DNA of 64,000 nt from an uncultured Bacteroidales bacterium (GTDB lineage Bacteria > Bacteroidota > Bacteroidia > Bacteroidales > Muribaculaceae), in assembly GCA_947570265.1 (NCBI GenBank), contig CANOUR010000001.1, positions 1-64,000 on the forward strand, given 5' to 3'. Shown here piece by piece: positions 36,758 to 45,695 of the stretch (the first letter of the stretch is position 1; the number at the start of each line of letters is the position of its first letter). The translations under genes were made by a program, and so were the position numbers. The notes beneath the pieces were generated by a model. It made no database searches and was not told the DNA's origin. It saw nothing but the letters and a program-made list of their open reading frames with translations.

Positions 36758-36962
36758 TCGTATGCTGTAAAACATCACTGTGGAGATATGCTGTCAAATA
36801 GCGCACTTTATTTGGCCACGCCACAAATAGTATCTACTTTTGGACACGCGAAGCAAGTTACGCAGGGATTACAGACGACTTTTTTTCGACCGTTTTTTCA
36901 AAAATATGTTTTTATAGATTGTAGATTCAATTGGGGATCATCGTGAGATGAAGCCCCTTTTG
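36758..36962. other. Intergenic region without recognised gene
   Basis: This 205-bp AT-rich interval between convergent guaB and the channel gene has no credible coding frame. A small stem (ggggatcatc/gatgaagcccc near 36933-36957) followed by TTTT on the plus strand may help stop transcription. I see nothing else in it. Confidence 0.5.
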
Positions 36963-37721
36963 TCATTTTGAGTCAGACGTCACGGGATCGGCGGAATCTG
37001 TTGCCGACGTCCGATCTTTACCGACAGCCACATGCGGAGCGAATATCGGGGTGCGCTGCTTGATCATCGATGAGAGATAAACGGTGAAGAGGGGCAACAT
37101 CAGCATGCCGAGACAAGCGAGAGCCACAGAAAGCACACGTCCGATAGGTGTGACAGCCTCGATGTTTGATCCGGTAGTGGTCGTGTCCATGGCCGCCCAC
37201 CACATGGCATCGGAAAAATTCTCCACACCGGGATTCACATTGTGCTCTACAACGTAGAACACCATCGCTCCGAAATAAACCGTGGAAACAAGCACCAGCA
37301 GATATGACACGAAGAGTGAAGCCGTTTTATTGGACGTGAACCATCCGACAACTATAGCCATGGCATAACCACCACGTATGAGCGGGGCAAATCTCAGCAG
37401 ATAGGCAATTTCGGCCGGACAGTGCCATCCGAAGTGACTGATGATTGCATTATAGGGGATCGACACGAGCAGAAATGCCATGCGTGTCAGCGTATAATGC
37501 TTTTTGTTGTCGGCCATGAAAAACTCGATGACGAAATCGGACAGAAACACGATGCAGATCCAGAACTGCACTTTCATGAATGACGGCTGATTGTAAAACG
37601 GCACGTTGTTGAATGTGTCGACCGATATGCTGATCACCAGAAACAGCGACAGTATGAGAATAATCACATGGAGGATGCCGTACACCCACCGCTTGCCATT
37701 GATAGATACATTGGGTGACAT
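36963..37721 (-). CDS. Potassium-channel-like membrane protein with unusual filter
   Basis: A 252-residue protein resembling voltage-gated-type ion channels. It has helices at about 13-34, 48-68, 80-100 and 109-130, then the pore module: outer helix near 138-160, pore loop DAMWWAAMDTTTTGSNIEAV near 174-193, and inner helix VLSVALACLGMLMLPLFTVYL near 199-219. The selectivity filter would normally read TVGYG; here it is TTTTGSN, missing the Tyr. No clear S4 array of arginines is seen. The fold is convincing, but ion selectivity cannot be assumed to be K+. A conserved Bacteroidota subgroup is likely. The soluble C-terminal tail is short. Confidence 0.8.
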   Translation of the reverse strand: MSPNVSINGKRWVYGILHVIILILSLFLVISISVDTFNNVPFYNQPSFMKVQFWICIVFLSDFVIEFFMADNKKHYTLTRMAFLLVSIPYNAIISHFGWHCPAEIAYLLRFAPLIRGGYAMAIVVGWFTSNKTASLFVSYLLVLVSTVYFGAMVFYVVEHNVNPGVENFSDAMWWAAMDTTTTGSNIEAVTPIGRVLSVALACLGMLMLPLFTVYLSSMIKQRTPIFAPHVAVGKDRTSATDSADPVTSDSK

Positions 37722-37790
37722 AAGTGATTTGCAGTTGTAACGTGAATGCTTGTACTCACATTAAAACGCTCGACAGACGGCAGTGGTTTA

Positions 37791-37811
37791 GAGTGTTTGG
37801 ATTTAACACAC
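37791..37811. repeat. GAGTGT...TTTAACACAC motif
   Basis: gagtgtttggatttaacaca (continuing c) forms a small palindrome agagtgt/acactct and resembles the motifs at 7821 and 13107. It lies in the interval between the channel and ABC-F genes. Confidence 0.35.
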
Positions 37812-37829
37812 TCTTGGCTTCCATCTCAT

Positions 37830-37864
37830 AAAATTACAGCGCCGCCAGGGGTCGCTGTAATTTT
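37830..37864 (-). terminator. Terminator after the 649-residue ABC-F gene
   Basis: A perfect 12-bp stem (aaaattacagcg at 37830-37841, cgctgtaatttt at 37853-37864) with an 11-nt loop sits 11 nt beyond the ABC-F stop. Its A/T-rich base could terminate transcription on either strand. Confidence 0.8.
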
Positions 37865-37875
37865 GCCTTAGAATT

Positions 37876-39825
37876 TTAAACAGTTTCTGAGAGTTGCTCA
37901 AGTTCCATCGAGGCTATCTCCCAAAGGCTCATGGCATTTTCGAGACGCTTCACTGCCTGTGCGTGCCGGTCGTATATACCGGGATCTACCGATCCGGCTG
38001 CCAACTGATCCTCGACGGATTTCACTTCGGCTTCAAGGCGGGCAATCTCAGCCTCGGCATCCTCGACCTTCTTGCGGGCGCGACGCCGGTTTTTTTCATG
38101 CTCGCGTTGCTCGGCATAGCTGAGTTTGCGCTCCTGTGCAGGCGACGGTTCGGCAGTGACTTTTGGGGTTTCGGTGCGTGATGGTGACGGTGTCTTGCGC
38201 TCGAGTTCGGCAAGCGACGACAGTTTTTTCTTCTCAAGAAACTCATAGATACCTCCAAGGCATTCCCTTACATGTCCGCCACCGAATTCATACACCTTCT
38301 CGACCAGACCGTCAAGAAACTCACGGTCGTGGCTTACGACGATCACTGTGCCGTCGAAATCCCTGATGGCCTGCTTAAGCACATCTTTGGACTGCATGTC
38401 TAGATGGTTTGTAGGTTCGTCAAGTATCAGAAGATTAACCGGTTCGAGCAGCAAGCGTATCATTGCCAGACGTGTCTTTTCACCGCCTGAGAGCACTTTT
38501 ACCTTTTTGTCGGATGCTTCACCGCCAAACATGAACGCACCGAGAATATCGCGTATCTTTGTGCGGATGTCGCCAGTGGCCACGCGGTCGATGGTGTCAA
38601 AGACCGTAAGCTCCTCATCCATCAGCTGCGCCTGATTCTGAGCAAAATAACCGATTTTCACATTGTGCCCGATCTTGAGATGGCCGGTGAAAGGGATCTG
38701 GTTCATGATACATTTCACGAGTGTGGATTTTCCTTCGCCATTTTTACCGACAAAGGCCACTTTTTCACCGCGTTTGATGGTAAACGTAGCTCCATCGAAC
38801 ACCTGATGCTCACCATAAGCCTTTCCCACGTTGTCGAGAATAAGGGGATAATCGCCCGACCGTGGAGCTGGCGGGAAGCGCAGATTGAGACGCGATGTGT
38901 CGACCTCGTCCACTTCTATGCGCTCGATCTTGGCAAGCTGCTTGATGCGGCTCTGCACCTGCACACTTTTGGTTGCTTTATAGCGGAAACGCTCTATGAA
39001 ATCTTCGGTGTCCTGAATCTGTTTCTGCTGATTGACATATGCCCGCATCTGCTGTTCGATGCGTTCACGTCGCAGCTCTACGAATTTTGAATAGTTGACT
39101 GCGTAGTCATAGATCCGTCCCATTGAGATCTCGATGGTACGGTTGGTGACATTGTCGATAAAGGCGCGGTCGTGGCTCACGAGCACAACAGCACCTGCCT
39201 TTGTCTGCAGAAACTGTTCAAGCCACTGTATCGACTCTATGTCGAGGTGGTTGGTGGGTTCGTCGAGCAGCAGCACATCGGGATGCGACAACAACAGTTT
39301 GGCGAGCTCGACACGCATGCGCCAACCGCCGGAAAACTCGCTCGTTGGACGATCGAAGTCATTGCGCGTGAAACCGAGGCCGAGAAGCGTACGCTCCATT
39401 TCTGCCTCGCGCCCCTCGCTCTGCTCCATGAGCAGACGTTCGGACAACGCGGTCATTTTCTCTATGAGATCGTGATAGCTGTCGGAGTCATAATCGGTGC
39501 GCTCGGCAAGCATAGCGTTGTAGTGATCAAGCTGCTGCTGCATGCGGTCGATGTGGCCAAATGCCTTGCGTGTCTCATCGCGCAGGCTGACAGTGTCAGT
39601 CAGCTGCATCTGCTGCGGGAGATAGCCGATCGTAGTGTCGGATGGCACTGCGACAGACCCCGAGGTTGGCTGCTGCAATCCGGCAATGATCTTGAGCATG
39701 GTCGACTTACCTGCGCCGTTTTTACCCACAAGTGCGATGCGGTCGCGGGGATTGATCACATAGTTAATGCCGTCGAAGAGCGAGCGTGCACTGAACTCCA
39801 CCGACAGATTCTGGACAGAAATCAT
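37876..39825 (-). CDS. ABC-F family ATPase with long C-terminal coiled coil
   Basis: A 649-residue soluble twin ABC ATPase. The first cassette has GKNGAGKST near 39, SEFSGGWRMRVELAKLL near 165 and LLLDEPTNHLD; the second has GKNGEGKST near 363, LSGGEKTRLAMIRLL and LLILDEPTNHLD. The inter-cassette linker includes the ribosome-reaching arm region near 250-300 (RRERIEQQMRAYVNQQKQ). The C-terminal coiled coil occupies about 545-645 and has a basic ERKLSYAEQREHEKNRRR segment. ABC-F proteins act on ribosomes; this type resembles YheS/Uup relatives more than EttA. Antibiotic protection cannot be assumed. It is divergent from cls with a 66-bp shared upstream region. Confidence 0.88.
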   Translation of the reverse strand: MISVQNLSVEFSARSLFDGINYVINPRDRIALVGKNGAGKSTMLKIIAGLQQPTSGSVAVPSDTTIGYLPQQMQLTDTVSLRDETRKAFGHIDRMQQQLDHYNAMLAERTDYDSDSYHDLIEKMTALSERLLMEQSEGREAEMERTLLGLGFTRNDFDRPTSEFSGGWRMRVELAKLLLSHPDVLLLDEPTNHLDIESIQWLEQFLQTKAGAVVLVSHDRAFIDNVTNRTIEISMGRIYDYAVNYSKFVELRRERIEQQMRAYVNQQKQIQDTEDFIERFRYKATKSVQVQSRIKQLAKIERIEVDEVDTSRLNLRFPPAPRSGDYPLILDNVGKAYGEHQVFDGATFTIKRGEKVAFVGKNGEGKSTLVKCIMNQIPFTGHLKIGHNVKIGYFAQNQAQLMDEELTVFDTIDRVATGDIRTKIRDILGAFMFGGEASDKKVKVLSGGEKTRLAMIRLLLEPVNLLILDEPTNHLDMQSKDVLKQAIRDFDGTVIVVSHDREFLDGLVEKVYEFGGGHVRECLGGIYEFLEKKKLSSLAELERKTPSPSRTETPKVTAEPSPAQERKLSYAEQREHEKNRRRARKKVEDAEAEIARLEAEVKSVEDQLAAGSVDPGIYDRHAQAVKRLENAMSLWEIASMELEQLSETV

Positions 39826-39877
39826 AGATTCAACTCATAAAACCAGTGCAAATTTACCTATTTTCCGAGATATTTAA

Positions 39878-39885
39878 TATTTTTG
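39878..39885 (+). promoter_or_regulatory. -7 box of the cls promoter (leaderless)
   Basis: TATTTTTG matches TAnnTTTG and ends 6 nt before the cls ATG, the same spacing as at mutL. TTTA at 39853-39856 is a weak -33 candidate at 21 nt. Confidence 0.6.
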
Positions 39886-39891
39886 CGAAAG

Positions 39892-41337
39892 ATGCTTGAA
39901 TTGATAAAGGAATATTTCAATGCCGGGTGGCTCTATTGGGGAATAGTCGTCGCCTACAGCGCCACGGTGCTCAGCATCGTGGGCGTGGTGCTGAGCGAGA
40001 ACCGCAACCCGCTGAAGTCGCTCGCCTGGACAACGGTGCTGATACTATTTCCGGTTGGAGGACTTATCCTCTATATCTTTTTCGGACGGAGCATCAAAAA
40101 CACACGCATGATCTCGCGACGCAACAAGCGCAGGCTGCGCAGCGCCGAGGCGATTCCCGCACCGACCGACTCCCCGTCGCGGTTGTCGGCCGAAAACCGG
40201 CAGCATGTCATGCTCGCAAGATCACTGACCGGATCGGTGCTGTATGAGGGAAACCATATCGATGTGATCACCGATGGACGCGAAAAAATGGATCGTCTGA
40301 TCGATGATATCAACGCTGCAAAGAAGTATGTGCACATACAATATTACATCATTGACAACGACTCGACAGGCAACCGTATGGCTGACGCGCTTATCGCAGC
40401 TGCAGGCCGTGGAGTCCGCGTAAGGGTGATATATGACGACATAGGCTCACTGCATGTGAGCGGCAAATTCCACCGTAGGATGCGCGATGCCGGCATAGAG
40501 ATACAGCCATTCTTCCGTGTGGCATTTCCACCATTCGCCACTCGCATAAACTGGCGCAACCATCGCAAGGTGACCGTAATCGACGGTTCTACGGGCTATA
40601 TCGGAGGCATGAACATAGCCGACCGATATATCGACGGGGGCAAGAAGTTCAAGCGCTGGCGCGACACACATCTGCGTGTGACCGGCCCTGCGGTGGCGGC
40701 TCTGCAATATTCGTTTGCCGTAGACTGGAATTTCATGGGCAACCCTCTTCTGGAGGAAGAGGCGGGTTCTGTGCCTCCGACATCAGGTGGAGCGGCAGTG
40801 CAGATGGTTACGTCCGGCCCCACGAGCAGATGGAGCAATGTGGCTTTCATGATGCTGAAGGCCATAGCCAATGCCAAGAAACGGGTATATCTCCAGACCC
40901 CTTATTTCCTGCCGACTGAAAGCCTGCTGCGCGCGCTTCAGGCGGCTGCATTGTCGAGAGTCGATGTGAGGGTGATGATGCCGATGAAAAGCGACAGCGC
41001 CATACTGACAAATGCCTCGCGGTCGTATATTCAGGAATGTCTGAGGGCAGGAATCAAGATCTACCTGTATGACGGCGGCATGCTGCACAGCAAGATGATG
41101 ATTGTCGATGACGATTTCTCGACAGTCGGGTCAACCAATTTCGATTTCCGCAGTTTCGAGCACAATTTCGAGGGCAACTTCTTTATTTATTCACGTGAGA
41201 TCAACGCGCGGCTGCGCACTGATTTTCTCGATGACCAACGCCTTTGCCACCGTGTGAAAGCATCGGAATGGCGCCGCAGGCCGTTGGCCTACAAATGCCG
41301 CGAGTCGATCGTGAGACTTCTCGCACCTATATTATGA
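39892..41337 (+). CDS. cls: Cardiolipin synthase (phospholipase D family)
   Basis: A 481-residue membrane enzyme that condenses phosphatidylglycerol to cardiolipin. Two N-terminal membrane helices lie at about 10-32 and 44-62. The two catalytic HxKxxxxD motifs are intact: NHRKVTVIDGSTGYIGG near 223 and LHSKMMIVDDDFSTVGS near 401. The flanking sequences YVHIQYYIIDNDSTG and NFDFRSFEHNFEGN are typical of the family. ATG 39892 is used, as a TTG upstream falls inside the promoter. Length equals E. coli ClsA. Confidence 0.93.
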   Translation: MLELIKEYFNAGWLYWGIVVAYSATVLSIVGVVLSENRNPLKSLAWTTVLILFPVGGLILYIFFGRSIKNTRMISRRNKRRLRSAEAIPAPTDSPSRLSAENRQHVMLARSLTGSVLYEGNHIDVITDGREKMDRLIDDINAAKKYVHIQYYIIDNDSTGNRMADALIAAAGRGVRVRVIYDDIGSLHVSGKFHRRMRDAGIEIQPFFRVAFPPFATRINWRNHRKVTVIDGSTGYIGGMNIADRYIDGGKKFKRWRDTHLRVTGPAVAALQYSFAVDWNFMGNPLLEEEAGSVPPTSGGAAVQMVTSGPTSRWSNVAFMMLKAIANAKKRVYLQTPYFLPTESLLRALQAAALSRVDVRVMMPMKSDSAILTNASRSYIQECLRAGIKIYLYDGGMLHSKMMIVDDDFSTVGSTNFDFRSFEHNFEGNFFIYSREINARLRTDFLDDQRLCHRVKASEWRRRPLAYKCRESIVRLLAPIL

Positions 41338-41427
41338 CAACCTCTTTCGCGGCACTGCTTCGTGTCGGGGAAAGACCGGCTTGATGCCATTTATTTTGAC
41401 AAGTCATTTACGATAAACCGATAAATC

Positions 41428-42777
41428 ATGCTAAGAATCAGTTTGACATTGGCGGGAGGGCTTATGATGGCCGCTGCCGCCACGTGTGCTCCACGATGGA
41501 CGTGGACCAGCTACGACCGCTACAGAAATACCGACATGGCGAGCGATGACTGGAAATGGTATAGTACCATGGACGTGGAATATGACGCCCAAGGACGCGT
41601 GGTCAAGAGTCTGACCGAAACTGCCGACATTATCTCAGGAACTTTATGGGAATATGATCAGGAGGGAAATCCTGTCTGCGCCACCACGATCGGAGGAAAA
41701 TCAGAGACACCGGTGCGGCGCACATGCTGGGTTTATTCCGAGGGATTCAGCGGTGTGGCCAAGGAATCATACACCGAGAATTACAATGAGTCGACCGGAG
41801 AATGGGACAACCGCACGACCGCAACCCGGCTCGATCTTGAGAAGGATGAGTACGGACGTATCAGCCACAGCATATCGTATATCATGACGTCGGCGGGAGT
41901 ATTGAAGAGCTATGAAGCTTCATGGACATATGCCGGCACATCGGCCTCAGAGGGTCCGAGCGAGGTGAAGGTGACCAACTACTTTCCTTCATCGGCCTAC
42001 GATGAGAAGGGACAAACAACCGTATACAGCGATCTGGTATGGGAGAACTATGACGCCCAAAGCTATTACTTTGATCCCACTCACCTGCTTTATCCGGGGC
42101 TGACAGAATACTTTCTGCTGAAAAGCGCCCGCACTACAACAGATGACGAAGTGACTCTCTACACCTTCAGCTACAGCGACAGATTGACCATCCGAAAGAT
42201 GTTCAGCACCGACGGTACATTGAAGGAGGTGTGGGAACGCCTGACATATGCCGACGACAGCAGTGCAAGCAAGGAATTCATAGCTCAATATGCCGATGGA
42301 GAGACAGTGATGGAAAGGGTATCGCTGACAGCGCCGAGACTCCATGGCGAGACGTTCCCTCCGATGCAGTTTGTGGCTACACGAACGGGTGCTTCCGGCA
42401 AAAACATGCTGTCGGTATACACCTGCTCAGATGTGGCCATCGACGAGTCAAAAAATGTGGTGAGCGAAGAAATCGTGATGAATTGCACCGATCTGCCGGT
42501 TGAACTGACATCGGTGAAAAATTCACTCGAAGAACTAATGATGGTTGACCCCGACGTCAGCTCACTCAACTTCATGGGGCGAGACAAACTGGTGTATGGC
42601 GACTACGTATATCTCGATGATGAACTGTCGGTCGAGACATTGGAGACTGCCACCCCTCGAAATGAAACAGAAGAGGCAGAGTGGTTCACGCCTGAAGGAC
42701 GGCGAACGGCCGGAGGTGTGCCGGGTCTCTACATCGTGAGACGCGGCAACAGTGTCAATAAAATCGTGGTTCGTTGA
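41428..42777 (+). CDS. Secreted protein of unknown function with T9SS-like C-terminus
   Basis: A 449-residue protein with signal peptide (LRISLTLAGGLMMAAAATCA) and a beta-rich body with YD-like turns (VEYDAQGRVVKSL, WEYDQEGNPVCA, LEKDEYGRISHS). The end reads EWFTPEGRRTAGGVPGLYIV then RRGNSVNKIVVR, which resembles the type A sorting domain of type IX secretion substrates: a WF/YD-x-GR turn, PGLYIV, and a basic tail. A T9SS cargo fate is therefore inferred. No catalytic motif is recognised. It lies 90 nt after cls and is convergent with typA (15 nt), so it may be a single-gene unit. Confidence 0.65.
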   Translation: MLRISLTLAGGLMMAAAATCAPRWTWTSYDRYRNTDMASDDWKWYSTMDVEYDAQGRVVKSLTETADIISGTLWEYDQEGNPVCATTIGGKSETPVRRTCWVYSEGFSGVAKESYTENYNESTGEWDNRTTATRLDLEKDEYGRISHSISYIMTSAGVLKSYEASWTYAGTSASEGPSEVKVTNYFPSSAYDEKGQTTVYSDLVWENYDAQSYYFDPTHLLYPGLTEYFLLKSARTTTDDEVTLYTFSYSDRLTIRKMFSTDGTLKEVWERLTYADDSSASKEFIAQYADGETVMERVSLTAPRLHGETFPPMQFVATRTGASGKNMLSVYTCSDVAIDESKNVVSEEIVMNCTDLPVELTSVKNSLEELMMVDPDVSSLNFMGRDKLVYGDYVYLDDELSVETLETATPRNETEEAEWFTPEGRRTAGGVPGLYIVRRGNSVNKIVVR

Positions 42778-42792
42778 TCGGACAGCGACCTC

Positions 42793-44589
42793 TTATTTCG
42801 AGGCGCGTTTGCGTTCGAGCTCGTCGAGAATGATCTTGCGAAGACGGATATGATGAGGTGTCACCTCGACATATTCGTCTTCCTTTATGTATTCAAGTGC
42901 CTCTTCAAGCGAGAATACCACAGGGGGGACGATCTTGGCTTTGTCGTCAGCTCCACTGGCACGCATGTTAGTGAGCTTCTTCGACTTAGTCACATTGACG
43001 ACGATGTCGTTGTCCTTGGCGTTTTCGCCCACAACCTGTCCGGCATAGACCTCTTCCTGCGGGAATATGAAGAACCGGCCGCGATCCTGAAGCTTATCTA
43101 TGGCATAGGCATATGCCGTGCCTGCCTCAAGGGCTATGAGCGAACCATTGGTGCGTCGCTCGATGTCGCCTTTCCATGGCTGATATTCATGGAAACGGTG
43201 AGCCATGATAGCCTCACCGGCAGATGCCGTGAGCACGTTGTTACGCAATCCGATAATGCCGCGCGACGGTATGTGGAACTCCATGTGTACCCGATCAGTC
43301 TGCGTGGTCATCGATACAAGATCGCCACGACGACGCGTGACCATGTCGATTATCTTGCTTGAATATTCCTCGGGGACATTGACAGTCAGAAGCTCGACAG
43401 GTTCGCACTTCACTCCGTCGATCTCACGGACAATGACCTGGGGCTGTCCAACCTGCAGTTCAAAACCTTCGCGACGCATTGTCTCAATAAGCACCGACAG
43501 ATGGAGCACACCACGTCCGTAGACGATCCAACGATCCTCGCGGTCGGTCTTGCCGACGCGTAGAGCGAGATTGCGGTCGAGTTCCTTTGTGAGTCGGTCG
43601 AATATGTGACGCGAGGTGACATATTTGCCGTCGCGGCCGAAAAATGGGCTGTCGTTGATGGTGAATGTCATCGACATCGTAGGCTCGTCGATGGCAATGC
43701 GGGGAAGCGGTTCGGGATTCGCGGGATCTGAAACGGTGTCACCGATTTCAAAACCCTCGATGCCTACAAGGGCGCAGATGTCACCGCTCCCAACACGAGC
43801 CACCTTCTTGCGACCCATACCTTCAAACACGTGGAGTTCCTTGATACGCTGGCGCGATACTGATCCATCCTTACGGCACAGCGCGATCTCCATGCCCTCA
43901 CGGAGTTCACCGCGATGCACACGTCCGATGGCTATACGCCCCACGTAGCTTGAATAGTCGAGCGAGGTAATAAGCATCTGCGGCTCGCCCTCGATGGTCT
44001 CTGGCGCAGGGATGTGGCGGATGATGGCATCGAGAACCGGAAGAATATTGTCGGTCGGGGCATTCCAGTCATCGCTCATCCAGCCTTGCTTAGCCGAACC
44101 GTAGATTGTCGGAAAGTCGAGCTGATCCTCAGTAGCGTCGAGGTTGCACATGAGATCGAAGACCATCTCCTGAACCTCGTCGGGGCGACAGTTGGGTTTG
44201 TCGACCTTGTTTATGACCACAACCGGCTTCAATCCCATCTGTATGGCCTTCTGAAGCACAAAGCGGGTCTGAGGCATCGGGCCTTCAAACGCATCGACGA
44301 GCAACAGACATCCGTCGGCCATGTTGAGAACACGCTCCACCTCTCCACCGAAATCGGCGTGCCCCGGAGTGTCGATTATATTTATTTTGTAACCATTGTA
44401 GTTGATCGAGACGTTTTTCGACAGGATGGTTATGCCACGCTCTCTCTCAAGGTCGTTGTTGTCGAGTATGAGTTCACCAGTTGACTGGTTGTCGCGGAAA
44501 AGATTTCCGGCCATCAGCATTTTGTCGACGAGAGTTGTTTTCCCATGGTCAACGTGGGCTATGATGGCGATGTTGCGGATGTTCTGCAT
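42793..44589 (-). CDS. typA: Ribosome-associated GTPase TypA/BipA
   Basis: A 598-residue translational GTPase involved in ribosome assembly and stress adaptation. G1 AHVDHGKTT near residue 9, G2 and ERGITILSK near 54, [16 protein letters not shown] near 74 and [10 protein letters not shown] near 127 are intact. The elongation-factor domains II and V follow, with the TypA-specific C-terminal domain including [24 protein letters not shown] and [15 protein letters not shown] 44589 gives [10 protein letters not shown]; the longer frame has no family counterpart. The promoter box TACTTTTG lies 23 nt upstream on the minus strand. It is divergent from tsaD. Confidence 0.96.
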   Translation of the reverse strand: MQNIRNIAIIAHVDHGKTTLVDKMLMAGNLFRDNQSTGELILDNNDLERERGITILSKNVSINYNGYKINIIDTPGHADFGGEVERVLNMADGCLLLVDAFEGPMPQTRFVLQKAIQMGLKPVVVINKVDKPNCRPDEVQEMVFDLMCNLDATEDQLDFPTIYGSAKQGWMSDDWNAPTDNILPVLDAIIRHIPAPETIEGEPQMLITSLDYSSYVGRIAIGRVHRGELREGMEIALCRKDGSVSRQRIKELHVFEGMGRKKVARVGSGDICALVGIEGFEIGDTVSDPANPEPLPRIAIDEPTMSMTFTINDSPFFGRDGKYVTSRHIFDRLTKELDRNLALRVGKTDREDRWIVYGRGVLHLSVLIETMRREGFELQVGQPQVIVREIDGVKCEPVELLTVNVPEEYSSKIIDMVTRRRGDLVSMTTQTDRVHMEFHIPSRGIIGLRNNVLTASAGEAIMAHRFHEYQPWKGDIERRTNGSLIALEAGTAYAYAIDKLQDRGRFFIFPQEEVYAGQVVGENAKDNDIVVNVTKSKKLTNMRASGADDKAKIVPPVVFSLEEALEYIKEDEYVEVTPHHIRLRKIILDELERKRASK

Positions 44590-44612
44590 GCGGGATTGCA
44601 ATTTTTCGGGTG

Positions 44613-44620
44613 CAAAAGTA
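44613..44620 (-). promoter_or_regulatory. -7 box of the typA promoter
   Basis: TACTTTTG on the minus strand fits TAnnTTTG and ends about 23 nt before the typA ATG. Confidence 0.6.
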
Positions 44621-44643
44621 CACAAAAACCGTGGGCTTTTTGC

Positions 44644-44651
44644 TACTTTTG
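44644..44651 (+). promoter_or_regulatory. -7 box of the tsaD promoter
   Basis: TACTTTTG on the plus strand fits TAnnTTTG and ends 21 nt before the tsaD ATG. With the typA box it makes a compact divergent promoter in 83 bp. Confidence 0.6.
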
Positions 44652-44672
44652 CCGTAAAATTGCACCTTAGAC

Positions 44673-45695
44673 ATGGACAAGACCATCATACTGGGAATAG
44701 AATCGTCGTGCGACGACACATCGGCGGCGGTGATCGCCGACGGATTGTTGCTTAGCAATGTGATCGCCGGACAGCAAGTGCATGCCGAATACGGAGGCGT
44801 GGTACCCGAGCTGGCATCGCGGGCTCATCAACAGAACATCGTGCCCGTTGTCGACACCGCCCTGAAGCGCGCCGGGGTGGACAAACGCGATCTGAGTGCC
44901 ATAGCATTCACCCGCGGGCCCGGGTTGTTAGGCTCTCTGCTTGTGGGCACATCATTTGCCAAAGGCATGTCGCTCGGGTTGCGCTGCCCGATTGTCGATG
45001 TCAATCATCTGCAGGGGCATGTGCTGAGCCACTTCATACGCCGCGAAGAGGGCGATGCAGTGCCTGAATTTCCCTATCTTTGTCTGCTCGTGTCGGGAGG
45101 CAACAGCCAGCTGATACTTGTGAAGTCGCCTTTCGACATGGAGATATTGGGTCGCACGATCGACGACGCAGCCGGAGAGGCATTTGACAAATGCGCCAAG
45201 GTGATGGGTCTGCCCTATCCGGGAGGCCCGCATATCGACCGACTCGCTGCCGAAGGCGATGCGGGGCGATTCAAGTTCGCCAAACCGTCAGTAGGTGGAC
45301 TGGACTACAGTTTCAGCGGACTGAAGACATCGTTTCTCTACACACTGCGCGACGCTGTAAAGAGCGATCCTACATTTATCGAACGGAATATGGCTCATCT
45401 GGCGGCATCGCTCCAACGGACCATTATAGAAATATTGCTTGACAAGCTCGACAAGGCTGTGAAATCCACCGGTGTGACTACGGTCGCCATCGGCGGAGGT
45501 GTGTCAGCCAACTCAGGTGTGAGAAACGCTGTGGAAGAATATTGCCGCAAACATGCCCTGAAAGCGTTCATTCCACCGAGGGAATTCACTACCGACAATG
45601 CCGCGATGGTGGCCATCGCCGGATATTTCAAACTGAAGGAGAAGCGCTTCTGTCGCTATGACGAAGTGCCATACGCACGCACTACAATCAAGTAA
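44673..45695 (+). CDS. tsaD: tRNA threonylcarbamoyladenosine transferase TsaD
   Basis: A 340-residue enzyme that transfers threonylcarbamoyl to A37 of ANN-decoding tRNAs, with TsaB and TsaE. The ASKHA fold is clear: LGIESSCDDTSAAV at the start, GGVVPELASRAH near 34, the metal-binding pair in HLQGH near 112, LVSGGNSQLILV near 134, and GGGVSANSG near 273. Length is normal. Its stop overlaps the cinA ATG by one base, so the two are coupled. Confidence 0.96.
   Translation: MDKTIILGIESSCDDTSAAVIADGLLLSNVIAGQQVHAEYGGVVPELASRAHQQNIVPVVDTALKRAGVDKRDLSAIAFTRGPGLLGSLLVGTSFAKGMSLGLRCPIVDVNHLQGHVLSHFIRREEGDAVPEFPYLCLLVSGGNSQLILVKSPFDMEILGRTIDDAAGEAFDKCAKVMGLPYPGGPHIDRLAAEGDAGRFKFAKPSVGGLDYSFSGLKTSFLYTLRDAVKSDPTFIERNMAHLAASLQRTIIEILLDKLDKAVKSTGVTTVAIGGGVSANSGVRNAVEEYCRKHALKAFIPPREFTTDNAAMVAIAGYFKLKEKRFCRYDEVPYARTTIK

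Noticed and set aside
36780..36960. Small RNA or tRNA in the guaB-channel interval
   Set aside because: No cloverleaf or consensus promoter with a terminator at both ends could be read; only a weak stem near the channel stop.
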